Assembly (NCBI GenBank): GCA_009781695.1
Contig: WQVH01000014.1
Span: 1 to 42,314 of the forward strand
Length of the DNA: 42,314 nucleotides
From: Oscillospiraceae bacterium
GTDB lineage: Bacteria > Bacillota > Clostridia > Oscillospirales > Oscillospiraceae
Direction: 5' to 3'
Shown: piece after piece, positions 24,873-34,667 of the stretch
Layout: each line of letters starts with the position of its first letter
Numbering within the stretch: the stretch's first letter is position 1
Position numbers and translations under genes: made by a program
Notes under the pieces: generated by a model
Databases searched by the model: none
Told to the model about the DNA's origin: nothing
What the model saw: the letters and a program-made list of their open reading frames with translations, nothing else

Positions 24873-27632
24873 GTGAAGAAAATAAAACGTAGTCACCCCG
24901 AGATGAAAATGACGCCTGAACAAACCCAGCGTCGTAAGGACGTTCGCGAAAGACTGCAATTTTCGGCGACCTCTGAAATAGACACACTATTTACAAAACT
25001 AGGCACAACACCGGAAGGCATAGACGAGAGCGACGTACAGGACCATCGGAATCAATATGGTGACAACACGATCACCCACGGAAAAAAAGTCCCGATATTT
25101 AAGCACCTATTTTACTCCTTTGCAAGCCCATTTACCCTCATATTACTCTGCCTTGCAATCGTATCAGTCTTTACAGACATCATCACAGCAGCTCCGGGAC
25201 AAGCCAATTATGCAACAGTAATCATCATTGTTGCGATGGTACTACTCTCCGGTATTCTTCGCTTTGTACAAGAGACCAGAAGCGGAAACGCCGCAGACAG
25301 CCTGCTCAACATGATAAAAACAACGACCAATGTTCAGCGACAGAAAAAAGGACGCGAAGAAATCCCATTAGAAGATGTGGTTGTCGGAGACATTGTGCAC
25401 CTGACAGCAGGGGACATCATACCGGCAGACATACGCATTATCCATACTAAAGACCTATTTATCAGTCAGTCTGCGCTGACCGGAGAGAGTGTCGCCGTCG
25501 AAAAAATCGCAGACGTGCAAAAGGACATTGATGCATTAACAGAAACACCAAACCTGATATTCATGGGTACAAATGTCGTAAGCGGCAGCGCTTCGGGTGT
25601 GGTCGTTGTGACCGGTGATGACACGATTTTTGGCGAAATGGCTAAAACCATCGGTGGCAAGCATGATCAAACCAGCTTTGAAAAAGGCGTAAACTCTGTA
25701 TCGTGGCTGCTCATACGCTTTATGTTTGTGATGGTTCCGATTGTTCTATTCGTCAACGGATTTACAAAAGGCGACTGGATACAAGCCGTGTTGTTTGCGC
25801 TCTCGGTTGCGGTGGGACTTACTCCAGAAATGCTCCCGATGATTGTCACCACCTGCCTTGCCAAAGGCGCAGTGGCGATGTCAAAAGAAAAGACCATCAT
25901 CAAGAATCTAAATTCGATACAAAATCTCGGATCAATGGATATTCTGTGTACGGACAAAACCGGCACACTGACCCAAGATAAAGTCGTACTACAATACCAT
26001 CTGAATATCCATGGAGCAGATGATCTGCGCGTCTTGCGTCATGCATTTTTAAACAGTTATTACCAGACAGGCCTAAAGAATCTGATGGACATTTCCATCA
26101 TTGACCGTACACAGGAAGAGCAGGACGCATTTGAAGACTTGCGTGGTCTGGCTGAGCGATTCGTCAAAGTGGACGAAATACCCTTTGACTTTGAGCGTCG
26201 CCGCATGAGTGTGGTGGTGGCCAATGTGCATCCGACTGATGATGTAGCAGGGCATGAAAGCGCTCAAGAAAAAAGACAAATGATCACCAAAGGCGCAGTT
26301 GAAGAAATGCTTGAGGTGTGTACCTATGCCGAATCGAATGGGCAGGTCGTGCCGCTTACAGATGATGTACGCACCTTTATTCTAAAAAAAGTAGACGAGC
26401 TCAACGAAGATGGTATGCGGGTGATTGCAGTAGCGCAAAAGACAAACCCTGCTCCTGTCGGTGAATTTTCGGTGGCGGACGAATCAGAAATGGTGCTCAT
26501 GGGTTATCTTGCATTCTTAGATCCACCAAAAGAATCCGCCGCTACTGCAATCAAAGCGCTCAATGACAATGGCGTGCGCGTTAAAATCTTAACAGGCGAC
26601 AATGAAAAAGTAACACGGAATATCTGTCGTCAAGTAGGTATTAGCGTAAAGCGCATATTGCTCGGTTTTGAATTGGAAAGTATGAGCGATGAAGCGCTCT
26701 ACGAAGCGGCAAAAGAAGTCAGTGTCTTTGTAAAGTTATCGCCGCAACAAAAGGCACGTGTCATCACGGTCTTGCGTGATTATGGACATGATGTGGGCTA
26801 TATGGGTGACGGTATAAATGATGCGGCGGCAATGAAAGCCTCTGATGTAGGCATTTCGGTAGATACCGCCGTGGATATTGCTAAAGAGTCAGCGGATGTC
26901 ATCTTGCTTGAAAAAGACTTGACCGTGCTGGAAAGAGGACTCATTGAGGGGCGTAAGACTTATGCCAATATGATCAAATACATCAAGATCACCGCAAGCT
27001 CAAACTTTGGCAATATGCTCTCAGTGTTGGTGGCCAGTGCATTTTTACCTTTTCTGCCCATGCTTCCGATTCACCTGTTGATATTGAATCTAATCTATGA
27101 CTTTAGTTGTTCGGCCATCCCTTGGGACAATGTGGACAAAGAATTTTTAGCCGTACCCAGAAAATGGGAAGCCTCTTCGATCAGCAGATTTATGCTGTGG
27201 ATTGGGCCGACCAGTTCGGTGTTTGATATTACGACATTTGGCTTGCTGTACTTCTTTATCGCTCCGGCAGTAGTCGGTGGGCAAATGTATCACCAAATTA
27301 CCGATGTATCGGCGCAGATGCTGTTTGTGGCGGTATTTCATGCCGGATGGTTTGTAGAATCTATGTGGACTCAGACTTTTGTGATTCATATGCTGCGCAC
27401 GCCGAAGATTCCATTTATCCATAGCCGTGCATCATTTCCGCTCGTTATTATTTCTTTTGCAGGTATTGCCGTTTTGACAATTATTCCATTTACCGCATTT
27501 GGAACCATGCTGGGACTTGCAGCATTGCCGCTGACATTTTTCCCATGGCTGATTCTGACCATTTGCCTCTACATGGTGCTGGTGACAGTGTTTAAGAGGA
27601 TTTTTATCAAAAGATATGGGCAGTTGCTATAG
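24873..27632 (+). CDS. mgtA: magnesium-transporting P-type ATPase (type IIIB)
   Basis: A 919-residue P-type ATPase. Phosphorylation site D361 in DKTGTLT, actuator motif TGES, hinge [16 protein letters not shown]. The membrane motif GLTPEMLPM and the later [17 protein letters not shown] segment match MgtA/MgtB Mg2+ importers rather than Ca2+ pumps. Translation starts at GTG 24873, with GGAGGG eight bases upstream. It is transcribed alone from its own promoter. Confidence 0.93.
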   Translation: MKKIKRSHPEMKMTPEQTQRRKDVRERLQFSATSEIDTLFTKLGTTPEGIDESDVQDHRNQYGDNTITHGKKVPIFKHLFYSFASPFTLILLCLAIVSVFTDIITAAPGQANYATVIIIVAMVLLSGILRFVQETRSGNAADSLLNMIKTTTNVQRQKKGREEIPLEDVVVGDIVHLTAGDIIPADIRIIHTKDLFISQSALTGESVAVEKIADVQKDIDALTETPNLIFMGTNVVSGSASGVVVVTGDDTIFGEMAKTIGGKHDQTSFEKGVNSVSWLLIRFMFVMVPIVLFVNGFTKGDWIQAVLFALSVAVGLTPEMLPMIVTTCLAKGAVAMSKEKTIIKNLNSIQNLGSMDILCTDKTGTLTQDKVVLQYHLNIHGADDLRVLRHAFLNSYYQTGLKNLMDISIIDRTQEEQDAFEDLRGLAERFVKVDEIPFDFERRRMSVVVANVHPTDDVAGHESAQEKRQMITKGAVEEMLEVCTYAESNGQVVPLTDDVRTFILKKVDELNEDGMRVIAVAQKTNPAPVGEFSVADESEMVLMGYLAFLDPPKESAATAIKALNDNGVRVKILTGDNEKVTRNICRQVGISVKRILLGFELESMSDEALYEAAKEVSVFVKLSPQQKARVITVLRDYGHDVGYMGDGINDAAAMKASDVGISVDTAVDIAKESADVILLEKDLTVLERGLIEGRKTYANMIKYIKITASSNFGNMLSVLVASAFLPFLPMLPIHLLILNLIYDFSCSAIPWDNVDKEFLAVPRKWEASSISRFMLWIGPTSSVFDITTFGLLYFFIAPAVVGGQMYHQITDVSAQMLFVAVFHAGWFVESMWTQTFVIHMLRTPKIPFIHSRASFPLVIISFAGIAVLTIIPFTAFGTMLGLAALPLTFFPWLILTICLYMVLVTVFKRIFIKRYGQLL

Positions 27633-27658
27633 GACAGCTTAGTAACCGGAAAGAAAAA

Positions 27659-27686
27659 ACTACCCACGGCATTTGCCGTGGGTAGT
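27659..27686 (-). terminator. intrinsic terminator of rpmB
   Basis: ACTACCCACGGC and GCCGTGGGTAGT form a perfect 12-bp stem with a four-base loop. On the minus strand it is followed by TTTTTTC, an excellent terminator for rpmB. It lies 27 bases beyond the mgtA stop and may also end that transcript, though the plus-strand tail is less T-rich. Confidence 0.9.
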
Positions 27687-27714
27687 TGCAACTTTATTGC
27701 GTCTATACCATTTG

Positions 27715-27903
27715 TTAAACTGCCCGGGTTACTTTACCGCTCCGGAGACAGCGCGTACAAACATGGACACGCCGAGGTGAGCCGTCAACTACTGCCGCTA
27801 CACGCTTAATATTCGGTTTCCACATGCGGTTGCTACGCCTATGAGAGTGACTGACTTTGATGCCGAACGAAACGCCTTTACCGCAATAATCACATTTTGC
27901 CAT
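27715..27903 (-). CDS. rpmB: 50S ribosomal protein L28 (zinc-binding form)
   Basis: A 62-residue ribosomal protein with both zinc CxxC pairs (CDYC near the start and CTRC near the end), the cysteine-rich C+ paralogue form of L28. The core HSHRRSNRMWKPNIKRV is typical. ATG 27903 has AAGGAGG eight bases upstream; a GTG at 27912 overlaps that site and is rejected. Confidence 0.96.
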   Translation of the reverse strand: MAKCDYCGKGVSFGIKVSHSHRRSNRMWKPNIKRVAAVVDGSPRRVHVCTRCLRSGKVTRAV

Positions 27904-27983
27904 CGTCTGCACCTCCTTGTATGTATTGATTTTCTTCGCTACCTATCACAAAATCCGATTGAGATATTTAAGCAGCGCCATTC

Positions 27984-28012
27984 ATGATAACAGAACGAAA
28001 ACGAAATTGCAA
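27984..28012 (-). promoter_or_regulatory. promoter of rpmB
   Basis: On the minus strand: TTGCAA (28012-28007), a 17-base spacer and TATCAT (27989-27984), with a TG two bases before the -10, an extended -10 arrangement. Confidence 0.55.
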
Positions 28013-28147
28013 GTATTATTTCATAAAATGTAAGCAAAATATACGTTATGAATATGAAAGATCAATTGAGGCAACGAAAAAACTTGCAAAAACAACACTT
28101 ATTGTATAGACTAATTTACAACAAGTGAGGCGAAAGAAAGGTAAAGC

Positions 28148-29089
28148 GTGGAGACGATGTATAGTTACAAGCTGTCAAAACTCACCGAAGATTTGAAGAT
28201 GGAAATCATATATCGATCCTCAGATTTTGAAGAGGTGATGATATATACAGGCGATGTACACAGACCGGGATTGCAACTGGCAGATTATTACGATTATTTT
28301 GAACCCACACGCATTCAATTGATCGGGAAAATGGAATCTGCATATATGAGCAATCAACTCTCAGAGGTGCGTGCCAGCAAGTGGTCGGCGCTGTTGAGAT
28401 ATAAAATTCCGGCGCTGATACTTTGCCACGGAGCCGAAGTCACAGAAGAACTGCTTGAAGCGGCAAAAAAATATGACATCACCATTTTAAGCACTGAAAA
28501 AAATACAACAGACATCATGTCTTCTGTAATCAGGATTGTAAAAAAAGCTGTTGCCCCCCGCCTGACAAGGCATGGCGTGCTGGTAGAAGTCTATGGTGTC
28601 GGACTTTTGCTGGTCGGTGAAAGCGGTGTCGGTAAAAGTGAGACCGCAATAGAGCTGCTCAAGCGAGGCCATCGGCTGATTGCCGATGATGCGGTGGAGA
28701 TCAGAGTAATAGATATTGATGTCTTGCAAGGAGAAGCTCCGGAACTGATCCGGCACTATGTTGAGCTGCGCGGTTTGGGCATTATAGATGTACGCAGGAT
28801 ATTTGGATTTGGCGCAGTTAAAGCCTTTCAAAACATCAACCTGATTATCAATTTGGAACAGTGGAACGATGTGGCCAAGTATGACAGATTGGGTGTAAGT
28901 GAAGCGACAGAAGATATTCTGGGGGTCAAGATTCCATCTTTGACCATACCGGTAAAGCCGGGGCGTAACCTTGCGGTGATACTAGAAGTCGCTGCAATGA
29001 ATCAGCGCCAGAAGCTTATGGGATATAACGCCGCATTGGAGCTTACGAAGAAACTAGACAAATACTTTGAAGAGCAAGCGGAAAATTAA
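28148..29089 (+). CDS. hprK: HPr kinase/phosphorylase
   Basis: A 313-residue bifunctional enzyme that phosphorylates HPr on serine and reverses it with phosphate, controlling carbon catabolite repression. Walker A loop GESGVGKS at 157-164, followed by HRLIADDAVEI; the signature ELRGLGIIDVRRIFG and the C-terminal KPGRNLAVILEVAAMN are all present. GTG 28148 has AAAGG six bases upstream; ATG 28157 is an alternative. It leads the cluster hprK-murB-rapZ-whiA. Confidence 0.94.
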   Translation: METMYSYKLSKLTEDLKMEIIYRSSDFEEVMIYTGDVHRPGLQLADYYDYFEPTRIQLIGKMESAYMSNQLSEVRASKWSALLRYKIPALILCHGAEVTEELLEAAKKYDITILSTEKNTTDIMSSVIRIVKKAVAPRLTRHGVLVEVYGVGLLLVGESGVGKSETAIELLKRGHRLIADDAVEIRVIDIDVLQGEAPELIRHYVELRGLGIIDVRRIFGFGAVKAFQNINLIINLEQWNDVAKYDRLGVSEATEDILGVKIPSLTIPVKPGRNLAVILEVAAMNQRQKLMGYNAALELTKKLDKYFEEQAEN

Positions 29090-29132
29090 GTAAGCGAGCA
29101 GAAAAATGCAATGCACCGGAGGTTAAAAAGCG

Positions 29133-30047
29133 ATGGATGTGATCACAGCAGCGTTAAAGGAAATAGAGCATGACCTTCCAAAGATAGCGCACAAATACAA
29201 TGAGCCGATGAAAGACCATACATCCTTTCGCATCGGAGGCTCGGTTCGGGCGATGTATTTTCCAAGTGCAGCCTCTGAGATTGTGGATATGCATCAGATG
29301 CTTAAAAAAAATGACATCACGCCGTTTATTTTAGGCAATGGGACAAACCTGCTGGTATGTGACGAGCCACTGGATATGGTGGTTATAAACACGGCTAAGC
29401 TTGACTACATGAAACATGTAGATGAACTTGAGATATCGGCGGGAGCGGGCGTAATTTTATCAAAACTTGCGGTATATGCTCAGAATTTGGGACTCAGCGG
29501 ACTGGAGTTTGCACATGGTATACCCGGCACACTGGGCGGCGCTATATATATGAATGCCGGCGCATATGACAGACAGATGCAAGACATTGTTCAGTGTACC
29601 GATGCTTTTTCAGCATCCGCAAAGTGCATTTTTGATATCACCAATTCCGAACATGAATTCTCATACCGGCACAGCAGATTTATGGAAAACGGTGAGATAA
29701 TCCTTGGCACAACTCTAAAATTAAAACACAGTGTGCCGGAACTCATCAAAGCGAAAATGGACGCATTGAGTGTACGCAGACGAGACAGTCAGCCGCTTGA
29801 TATGCCCAGTGCAGGCAGTGTGTTTAAGCGCCCGAAAGATGGATATGTAGGAGCTATGGTCGAACAAGCGGGTCTAAAAGGCTTTGCAATAGGCGGAGCA
29901 CAGGTGTCGGAAAAGCATGCGGGCTTTATTGTCAATCGAGGCGGTGCAACTTTTTCGGATGTAATGCAAGTGATCGCACATGTAAAAGAAACCATATTTA
30001 AACAATTCGGCATAGAGCTAGAGCAGGAAATAAGAATCATACAGTAG
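29133..30047 (+). CDS. murB: UDP-N-acetylenolpyruvoylglucosamine reductase
   Basis: A 304-residue FAD enzyme reducing the enolpyruvyl group to make UDP-MurNAc. FAD-binding segments TSFRIGG, LGNGTNLL and IPGTLGGAIYMNAGAY are clear; the catalytic serine is in SAGSVFKRP and the C-terminal glutamate in LEQEIRI. It is the short type IIb form. GGAGG precedes ATG 29133. The stop codon TAG 30045-30047 lies inside a hairpin repeat element. Confidence 0.96.
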   Translation: MDVITAALKEIEHDLPKIAHKYNEPMKDHTSFRIGGSVRAMYFPSAASEIVDMHQMLKKNDITPFILGNGTNLLVCDEPLDMVVINTAKLDYMKHVDELEISAGAGVILSKLAVYAQNLGLSGLEFAHGIPGTLGGAIYMNAGAYDRQMQDIVQCTDAFSASAKCIFDITNSEHEFSYRHSRFMENGEIILGTTLKLKHSVPELIKAKMDALSVRRRDSQPLDMPSAGSVFKRPKDGYVGAMVEQAGLKGFAIGGAQVSEKHAGFIVNRGGATFSDVMQVIAHVKETIFKQFGIELEQEIRIIQ

Positions 30048-30068
30048 GGGCGAACTGTGTTCGTCCGC
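30044..30068 (+). repeat. stop-codon-overlapping hairpin element, copy 1
   Basis: GTAG, then GGGCGAAC (30048-30055), loop TGT, GTTCGTCC (30059-30066), then GC: an 8-bp stem with one G-T pair. The TAG is the stop codon of murB. Copy 2 at 37551 has the same layout with a different stem sequence. Confidence 0.6.
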
Positions 30069-30106
30069 AAAAACACCGCAACGCATCATTTGAGGAGGAA
30101 AACTAA

Positions 30107-30964
30107 ATGGACATCATCATCGTATCCGGACTATCAGGCGCAGGCAAGAGCCGTGTCGCTGCAGTGCTTGAAGACATGGACTTTTATTGCGTGGACAACA
30201 TGCCCATCACCATGATGCCGAAGTTTGCAGAGCTATGCTTGGCAACGCACGGACGATACGAGCGCGTGGCCCTCGTGACAGATGTGCGTGCGCTGGAAGA
30301 TCCGGCAGAGTTATTTAAAATATTTGAAGAAATGCGTGAACTGGGTTGCAGACTGAGGATCATTTTTGTGGAAGCAGAAGTTGAGACGATTGTGCGCAGA
30401 TATAAAGAAACACGCCGCCGCCATCCACTGGATGCCCCCGGTACAACAATTGAAGACGCGGTAAAAAAAGAAATAGAACTGCTCGCACAGGTGCGGCAGA
30501 TGGCCGATGAAATTATTGACACGACCGGACTGACATTGAGTAAGCTCCAGCGCCGCTTATTTAAACTGATGGATGGACAGGATCAAAAGGCCATCAGTGT
30601 TACCGTGAAGTCTTTTGGTTTTAAATATGGCTTGCCGGTAGAAGCGGATCTGATGTTTGACATTAGATTTTTACCCAATCCATTTTATATCCCGGAACTC
30701 AGAGACAAAACCGGGCTTGATGATCTGGTCAAAGATTATGTGTTCGGCATGGAGCAAAGTAATGAATTTTACGCTAAGCTTTGTGACATGCTCGACTTTC
30801 TGTTGCCGCACTACATAGAAGAAGGCAAGCGGTATCTTGTCATCTGTGTAGGCTGTACAGGGGGCAAACATCGGTCACCGGCAATGGCCCAAGCCTTACT
30901 TGAATACTTATCTGAACAAGATTATCCGGTAGATTGCATCCACCGGGATATAGAGAAAGAATAG
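30107..30964 (+). CDS. rapZ: RNase adapter / nucleotide-binding protein RapZ (YvcJ)
   Basis: A 285-residue nucleotide-binding protein. Walker A GLSGAGKS at 8-15, Walker B-like DMDFYCVDNMP, and the C-terminal GCTGGKHRS motif. In E. coli RapZ controls decay of the GlmZ small RNA and so glucosamine-6-phosphate supply; in Bacillota (YvcJ) it hydrolyses GTP and its role is less clear. It sits 59 bases after murB and six bases before whiA. Confidence 0.94.
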   Translation: MDIIIVSGLSGAGKSRVAAVLEDMDFYCVDNMPITMMPKFAELCLATHGRYERVALVTDVRALEDPAELFKIFEEMRELGCRLRIIFVEAEVETIVRRYKETRRRHPLDAPGTTIEDAVKKEIELLAQVRQMADEIIDTTGLTLSKLQRRLFKLMDGQDQKAISVTVKSFGFKYGLPVEADLMFDIRFLPNPFYIPELRDKTGLDDLVKDYVFGMEQSNEFYAKLCDMLDFLLPHYIEEGKRYLVICVGCTGGKHRSPAMAQALLEYLSEQDYPVDCIHRDIEKE

Positions 30965-30970
30965 GGGAAA

Positions 30971-31879
30971 ATGTCTTTTTCGTACAATACTAAAGATGAA
31001 TTATGCAGAATTGAGCTGGAAAATACATGTTGCGCAGTAGCAGAGTGCTACGGCATGTTGATGTTTTGCAATACCTTTTCGGTGCGTGAAATCAGAATGA
31101 TCACCGGGAACAAAACGCTTGGGCAAAGAATGATTGATATGTTCAAGATTGCATTTGATGTGGACTTTGATAGTGCGCCCAGTTCTGAAAAAGCAGGCAA
31201 ACACGCTTACATCATCACAGCGCCGGCTAAGCTTAATCGCATTTTTGAGACATTTGGGATATCGCCGGAGAGCCTTTTGGCGCATCATGTTAATTTGGGA
31301 GTGCTTGAAGAAGACTGTTGCCGCAGGAGCTTTATTCGCGGTGCATTTTTGGCAGGCGGTGCGATTACCAACCCTGAAAAGAGCTATCATCTGGAACTGG
31401 TGACCGATCATTTTAATGTGAGCCGCGAGACCTATTCTCTATTGCTTGAAATGGGATTTGCACCAAAGGAGACCGCCCGCAGCGGAAATTACATCATATA
31501 TTTCAAGCAAAGTGCGGCAATTGAGGACTTTTTGACACTGATCGGTGCACCGATACATGCCATGGAGGTCATGTCCGCGAAGATAGAAAAAGACATGCGC
31601 AATAGTGTCAACAGAAAAGTAAACTGCGACACAGCCAATGTAACGAAGACTGTAGACGCTTCGGCCTTGCATATCCGTGCAATTGAACTTATAGAGGCTG
31701 TTGGGGCGATGGAAGCTTTGCCTGAAAAGCTCAGACAGACGGCTGCACTCAGGGTCAATAACCCTGAATTGAGCATCAAGGAGCTTGCGGAAATTTCAGT
31801 GCCGCCGCTAACGAAATCCTGCCTGAATCACCGGCTGCGAAAGATTGTTGAATTGTCTAAGCAAGTAGAAAAATCTTAA
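30971..31879 (+). CDS. whiA: DNA-binding protein WhiA
   Basis: A 302-residue protein with an N-terminal LAGLIDADG homing-endonuclease-like fold (FIRGAFLAGGAITNPEKSYHLEL) and a C-terminal helix-turn-helix (SIKELAEISVPPLTKS, then NHRLRKI). WhiA acts in sporulation control in Streptomyces and in cell division and chromosome segregation in Bacillus. GGGGAAA precedes ATG 30971. It directly follows rapZ, with yvcK absent. Confidence 0.94.
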   Translation: MSFSYNTKDELCRIELENTCCAVAECYGMLMFCNTFSVREIRMITGNKTLGQRMIDMFKIAFDVDFDSAPSSEKAGKHAYIITAPAKLNRIFETFGISPESLLAHHVNLGVLEEDCCRRSFIRGAFLAGGAITNPEKSYHLELVTDHFNVSRETYSLLLEMGFAPKETARSGNYIIYFKQSAAIEDFLTLIGAPIHAMEVMSAKIEKDMRNSVNRKVNCDTANVTKTVDASALHIRAIELIEAVGAMEALPEKLRQTAALRVNNPELSIKELAEISVPPLTKSCLNHRLRKIVELSKQVEKS

Positions 31880-31887
31880 GCAAAAAC

Positions 31888-31916
31888 TTGACAAAAATAA
31901 AGTTTGAGCGTATACT
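31888..31916 (+). promoter_or_regulatory. consensus promoter of the fatty-acid operon
   Basis: TTGACA (31888-31893), a 17-base spacer and TATACT (31911-31916), close to the sigma-A consensus. It starts nine bases after the whiA stop; predicted +1 is near 31923. Confidence 0.8.
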
Positions 31917-31926
31917 CAGCTCGATA

Positions 31927-31949
31927 TAGTTAGTTAACTTAACTAACTA
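31927..31949. promoter_or_regulatory. 23-bp palindrome, probable FabT operator
   Basis: TAGTTAGTTAA and TTAACTAACTA are perfect inverted arms around a single central C. It lies immediately after the predicted transcription start and 48 bases before fabT. A MarR-family dimer bound here would block the promoter; FabT autoregulation of fab operons is known in streptococci. The sequence is not the streptococcal FabT box, so the link to this FabT is inferred from position. Confidence 0.75.
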
Positions 31950-31996
31950 AATTGCTGTGAAGTTTTGCAAAACAAACGAAAATGGAGGTGAGACGT

Positions 31997-32455
31997 TTGC
32001 AGAAATTTGCTGAGGTCTTACACGACATGCTGGTCACAGTGTACCACAAGATCTTGCGTGTTGAGGAAGATTTCTTGCAAAGAGGCGCCGGCGCCGGTCT
32101 GACGCTTCGCGAAATGCACACAATCGAATATATTGGAAGAGCAGGAACGGAAGGGCGAAATCCCAGTGAAATTGCCGAATTCATGGAGATCGCACGTCCG
32201 TCTGCAACCGTATCGGTCAGAAAACTCGAACAAAAAGGATTTTTGATAAAAAGCGGTTGCACGAACGATGGACGTGCTGTACGCGTGACACTGACGCGCA
32301 TGGGTCGAAAAGTATTTATGTTACACATGCACTTTCATATGATGATGGTTAAGGAACTTGAAAGTGGACTCTGTGAAGAAGAAAAAGATATCCTTGTACG
32401 CATGATACAAAAACTAGATCGATTTTTTGAGAAAAACATTGAGGCGACTACATGA
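31997..32455 (+). CDS. fabT: MarR-family fatty-acid synthesis repressor (FabT-like)
   Basis: A 152-residue winged-helix regulator of the MarR family. The LREMHTIEYIG segment and the PSEIAEFMEIARPSATVSVR recognition region resemble streptococcal FabT, which represses fab genes when loaded with acyl-ACP. GGAGGTG at 31984-31990 lies six bases before TTG 31997; the ATG at 31982 has no binding site and would itself overlap this one, so TTG is proposed. The stop overlaps the fabH start (ATGA). Confidence 0.88.
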   Translation: MQKFAEVLHDMLVTVYHKILRVEEDFLQRGAGAGLTLREMHTIEYIGRAGTEGRNPSEIAEFMEIARPSATVSVRKLEQKGFLIKSGCTNDGRAVRVTLTRMGRKVFMLHMHFHMMMVKELESGLCEEEKDILVRMIQKLDRFFEKNIEATT

Positions 32456-33411
32456 GTTTTAGAATATTGGGAACAGGAAGCTATTTGCCGAAGCGATCCG
32501 TATACAATGATGAACTTTCACAATTTATAGACACTTCTGATGAATGGATACAGCAGCGCGTAGGCATAAGCAGTCGCCCTATTTGTACAACAGAAACCAC
32601 TGCCGATATGGCCTATAATGCAGCACTGGGCGCACTGGAAATGAGTGGCGTTTCACCGAGCGAATTAGATATGATATTGTGCGCAACGGTGAGTGCGGAT
32701 TATGCAGCCCCATCTTTGGCCTGCTCGCTGCAATCCATGCTAGGAGCAACCTGCCCGGCGATGGACATCAACGCGGCCTGTTCAGGCTTTATATACACAT
32801 TGGAGACCGCAGCGGCATTTTTCGGCAGAGGACTCAAGCGCATCCTCGTTGTGGGTGCGGAGCGGCTTTCGCGGGTTGTTGATTGGAGTGATCGGAGTAC
32901 GGCAGTTATATTTGCTGACGGTGCCGGTGCGATGATGTTGGGAGATGGGGATACCTATATCTCCTCGAAACTCTGCGCAAAAGGCGATGCCGAAGTGCTG
33001 TGTATACCCAGTTTTGCAGGAACTTCGCCATACTATGAAGTAGAGTCAAAAAAACCCTATGTCCATATGAACGGTCAAGAAGTCTTTAAGTTCGCAGTAA
33101 ACGCCATGTGTACGGATTTGGCTGATGTAGTAGCAGCAGCAGGTCTTAAAATAGATGATATCGCATGGATTATACCGCACCAAGCCAATGCGCGTATCAT
33201 TGATGCGGCTGTAAGAAAACTGGATCTGAAACCGGAGCGATGTCTAAAGAATATAGAAACGACCGGCAACACTTCTGCCGCGAGTGTCGCGATACTTGCT
33301 GATGAGCTTTTTCGCTCGGGCAAATTAAAAGATGGTGACTATATTGTCATGGCAGCTTTTGGTGCGGGACTGACCAGTGCGGCATGTGTGATCAGGTGGG
33401 GCGGATGGTAA
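32452..33411 (+). CDS. fabH: beta-ketoacyl-ACP synthase III
   Basis: A 319-residue condensing enzyme that starts fatty-acid synthesis from an acyl-CoA primer and malonyl-ACP. The Cys-His-Asn triad is C110 (NAACSGF), H243 (IPHQANARI) and N273 (TGNTSAAS). The C-terminal GFGAGL segment (AAFGAGLTSA) is typical. It overlaps fabT by four bases. Confidence 0.96.
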   Translation: MSFRILGTGSYLPKRSVYNDELSQFIDTSDEWIQQRVGISSRPICTTETTADMAYNAALGALEMSGVSPSELDMILCATVSADYAAPSLACSLQSMLGATCPAMDINAACSGFIYTLETAAAFFGRGLKRILVVGAERLSRVVDWSDRSTAVIFADGAGAMMLGDGDTYISSKLCAKGDAEVLCIPSFAGTSPYYEVESKKPYVHMNGQEVFKFAVNAMCTDLADVVAAAGLKIDDIAWIIPHQANARIIDAAVRKLDLKPERCLKNIETTGNTSAASVAILADELFRSGKLKDGDYIVMAAFGAGLTSAACVIRWGGW

Positions 33412-33489
33412 GTTGCTACCGATAGCATGCACAAAGTGACGTAAGTTGAAAAATAATGAATAATATGATAAAAAGAGGAGAAGTAAAAA

Positions 33490-33717
33490 ATGAACGTATT
33501 TGAAAAAATTGCAGAGGTTATTGCAGAACATGTTGGTGTAGATGTATCAGAAATTACAGAAAACACAACCTTTGAAGACTTAGGTGTCGATTCACTGGAC
33601 ATCGTTGAGATGGTCATGAGATTTGAAGAAGAACTGGGCGTAGAACTTGAGCTTGAAGAAAAATTCGATACAGTCGGTGCACTGACCGTGTTTATTGAAG
33701 CAAAAATGGGTAACTAA
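33490..33717 (+). CDS. acpP: acyl carrier protein
   Basis: A 75-residue acidic four-helix protein. S35 in GVDSLDIVEM is the 4'-phosphopantetheine site. GAGGAG precedes ATG 33490. It carries the growing acyl chain for every Fab enzyme in this operon. Confidence 0.97.
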   Translation: MNVFEKIAEVIAEHVGVDVSEITENTTFEDLGVDSLDIVEMVMRFEEELGVELELEEKFDTVGALTVFIEAKMGN

Positions 33718-33719
33718 AC

Positions 33720-34667
33720 ATGGTAAAAAGCTCAATTTGTGACCTTTTAGGCATAAAATATCCCATCCTCCAAGGCGGAATGGCATGGATATCAGAGGCC
33801 AATCTTGCAGCTGCTGTATCGAACGGCGGAGGCTTGGGCATCATCTCAGCAATGAATGCCGATGCAGATTATTTACGTACGCAAATTCACAAAGTGCGTG
33901 CGTTGACAGACGAGCCATTTGGTGTCAACATCATGCTGATGAGTCCATTTGCTGATGAAGTAGCAAAAGTTGTTGCAGAAGAGCGCGTTCCGGTGGTGAC
34001 CACCGGAGCGGGCAATCCATCAAAGTACATGGATGCGTGGCAAAGTGCAGGGATAAAAGTCATACCACTGGTTGCCTCAGTCGCAATGGCGAAGTTGGTG
34101 ACTCGTGCCGGAGCCTCAGCGGTGATTGCTGAGGGCAGTGAAAGCGGCGGACATGTGGGAGATACGACAACGATGGTGCTGGTGCCGCAAGTGTGTGATG
34201 TGACGCAGTTGCCGGTAATTGCGGCAGGCGGTATTGCTGATGGAAGAGGCGTTGCCGCAGCACTGATGCTCGGTGCGCAAGGTGTACAGCTCGGTACAAG
34301 ATTTCTGGTTGCAACGGAATGTGTCGTGCATCAAAATTACAAAGCCAAAGTCATTAAAGCCACAGATATATCAACCATGGCGACCGGTAAGAGACTGGGA
34401 CATCCGGTGCGCAGCTTGAAGACAGCCTTTTCAAGGGCGTACCTAAAAGCAGAATATGATCACTTAGTTTCAGACGCAGACCTTGAAGCACTTGCTGCCG
34501 GGGCGCTGAGACTGGCAGCGATTGACGGTGACAGTGAAAAAGGATGTTTTCTGGCAGGGCAAATCGCCGGTATGATTAAAAAAGAACAACCTGCCGCGGA
34601 AATGATTGCAGAAATATTTGAAGAAGCGGAAAACATTCTGCGTGGTGCAATGAAATGGGTAAAATAG
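33720..34667 (+). CDS. fabK: enoyl-ACP reductase II (FMN-dependent)
   Basis: A 315-residue TIM-barrel flavoprotein of the nitronate monooxygenase/FabK superfamily; it performs the last reduction of each elongation cycle. QGGMAWIS, GGGLGIIS and the catalytic H145 in SESGGHVGD are family features, as are the FMN phosphate-binding loops AAGGIADGRG and GVQLGTRFL. No FabI is present in the window, so FabK is probably the working enoyl reductase and the cell should tolerate FabI-directed inhibitors (inference). It starts two bases after the acpP stop. Confidence 0.94.
   Translation: MVKSSICDLLGIKYPILQGGMAWISEANLAAAVSNGGGLGIISAMNADADYLRTQIHKVRALTDEPFGVNIMLMSPFADEVAKVVAEERVPVVTTGAGNPSKYMDAWQSAGIKVIPLVASVAMAKLVTRAGASAVIAEGSESGGHVGDTTTMVLVPQVCDVTQLPVIAAGGIADGRGVAAALMLGAQGVQLGTRFLVATECVVHQNYKAKVIKATDISTMATGKRLGHPVRSLKTAFSRAYLKAEYDHLVSDADLEALAAGALRLAAIDGDSEKGCFLAGQIAGMIKKEQPAAEMIAEIFEEAENILRGAMKWVK

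Noticed and set aside
31880-31887. Terminator between whiA and fabT
   Set aside because: Only eight bases separate the whiA stop from the -35 of the fab promoter and no hairpin is seen, so some read-through from whiA is expected.
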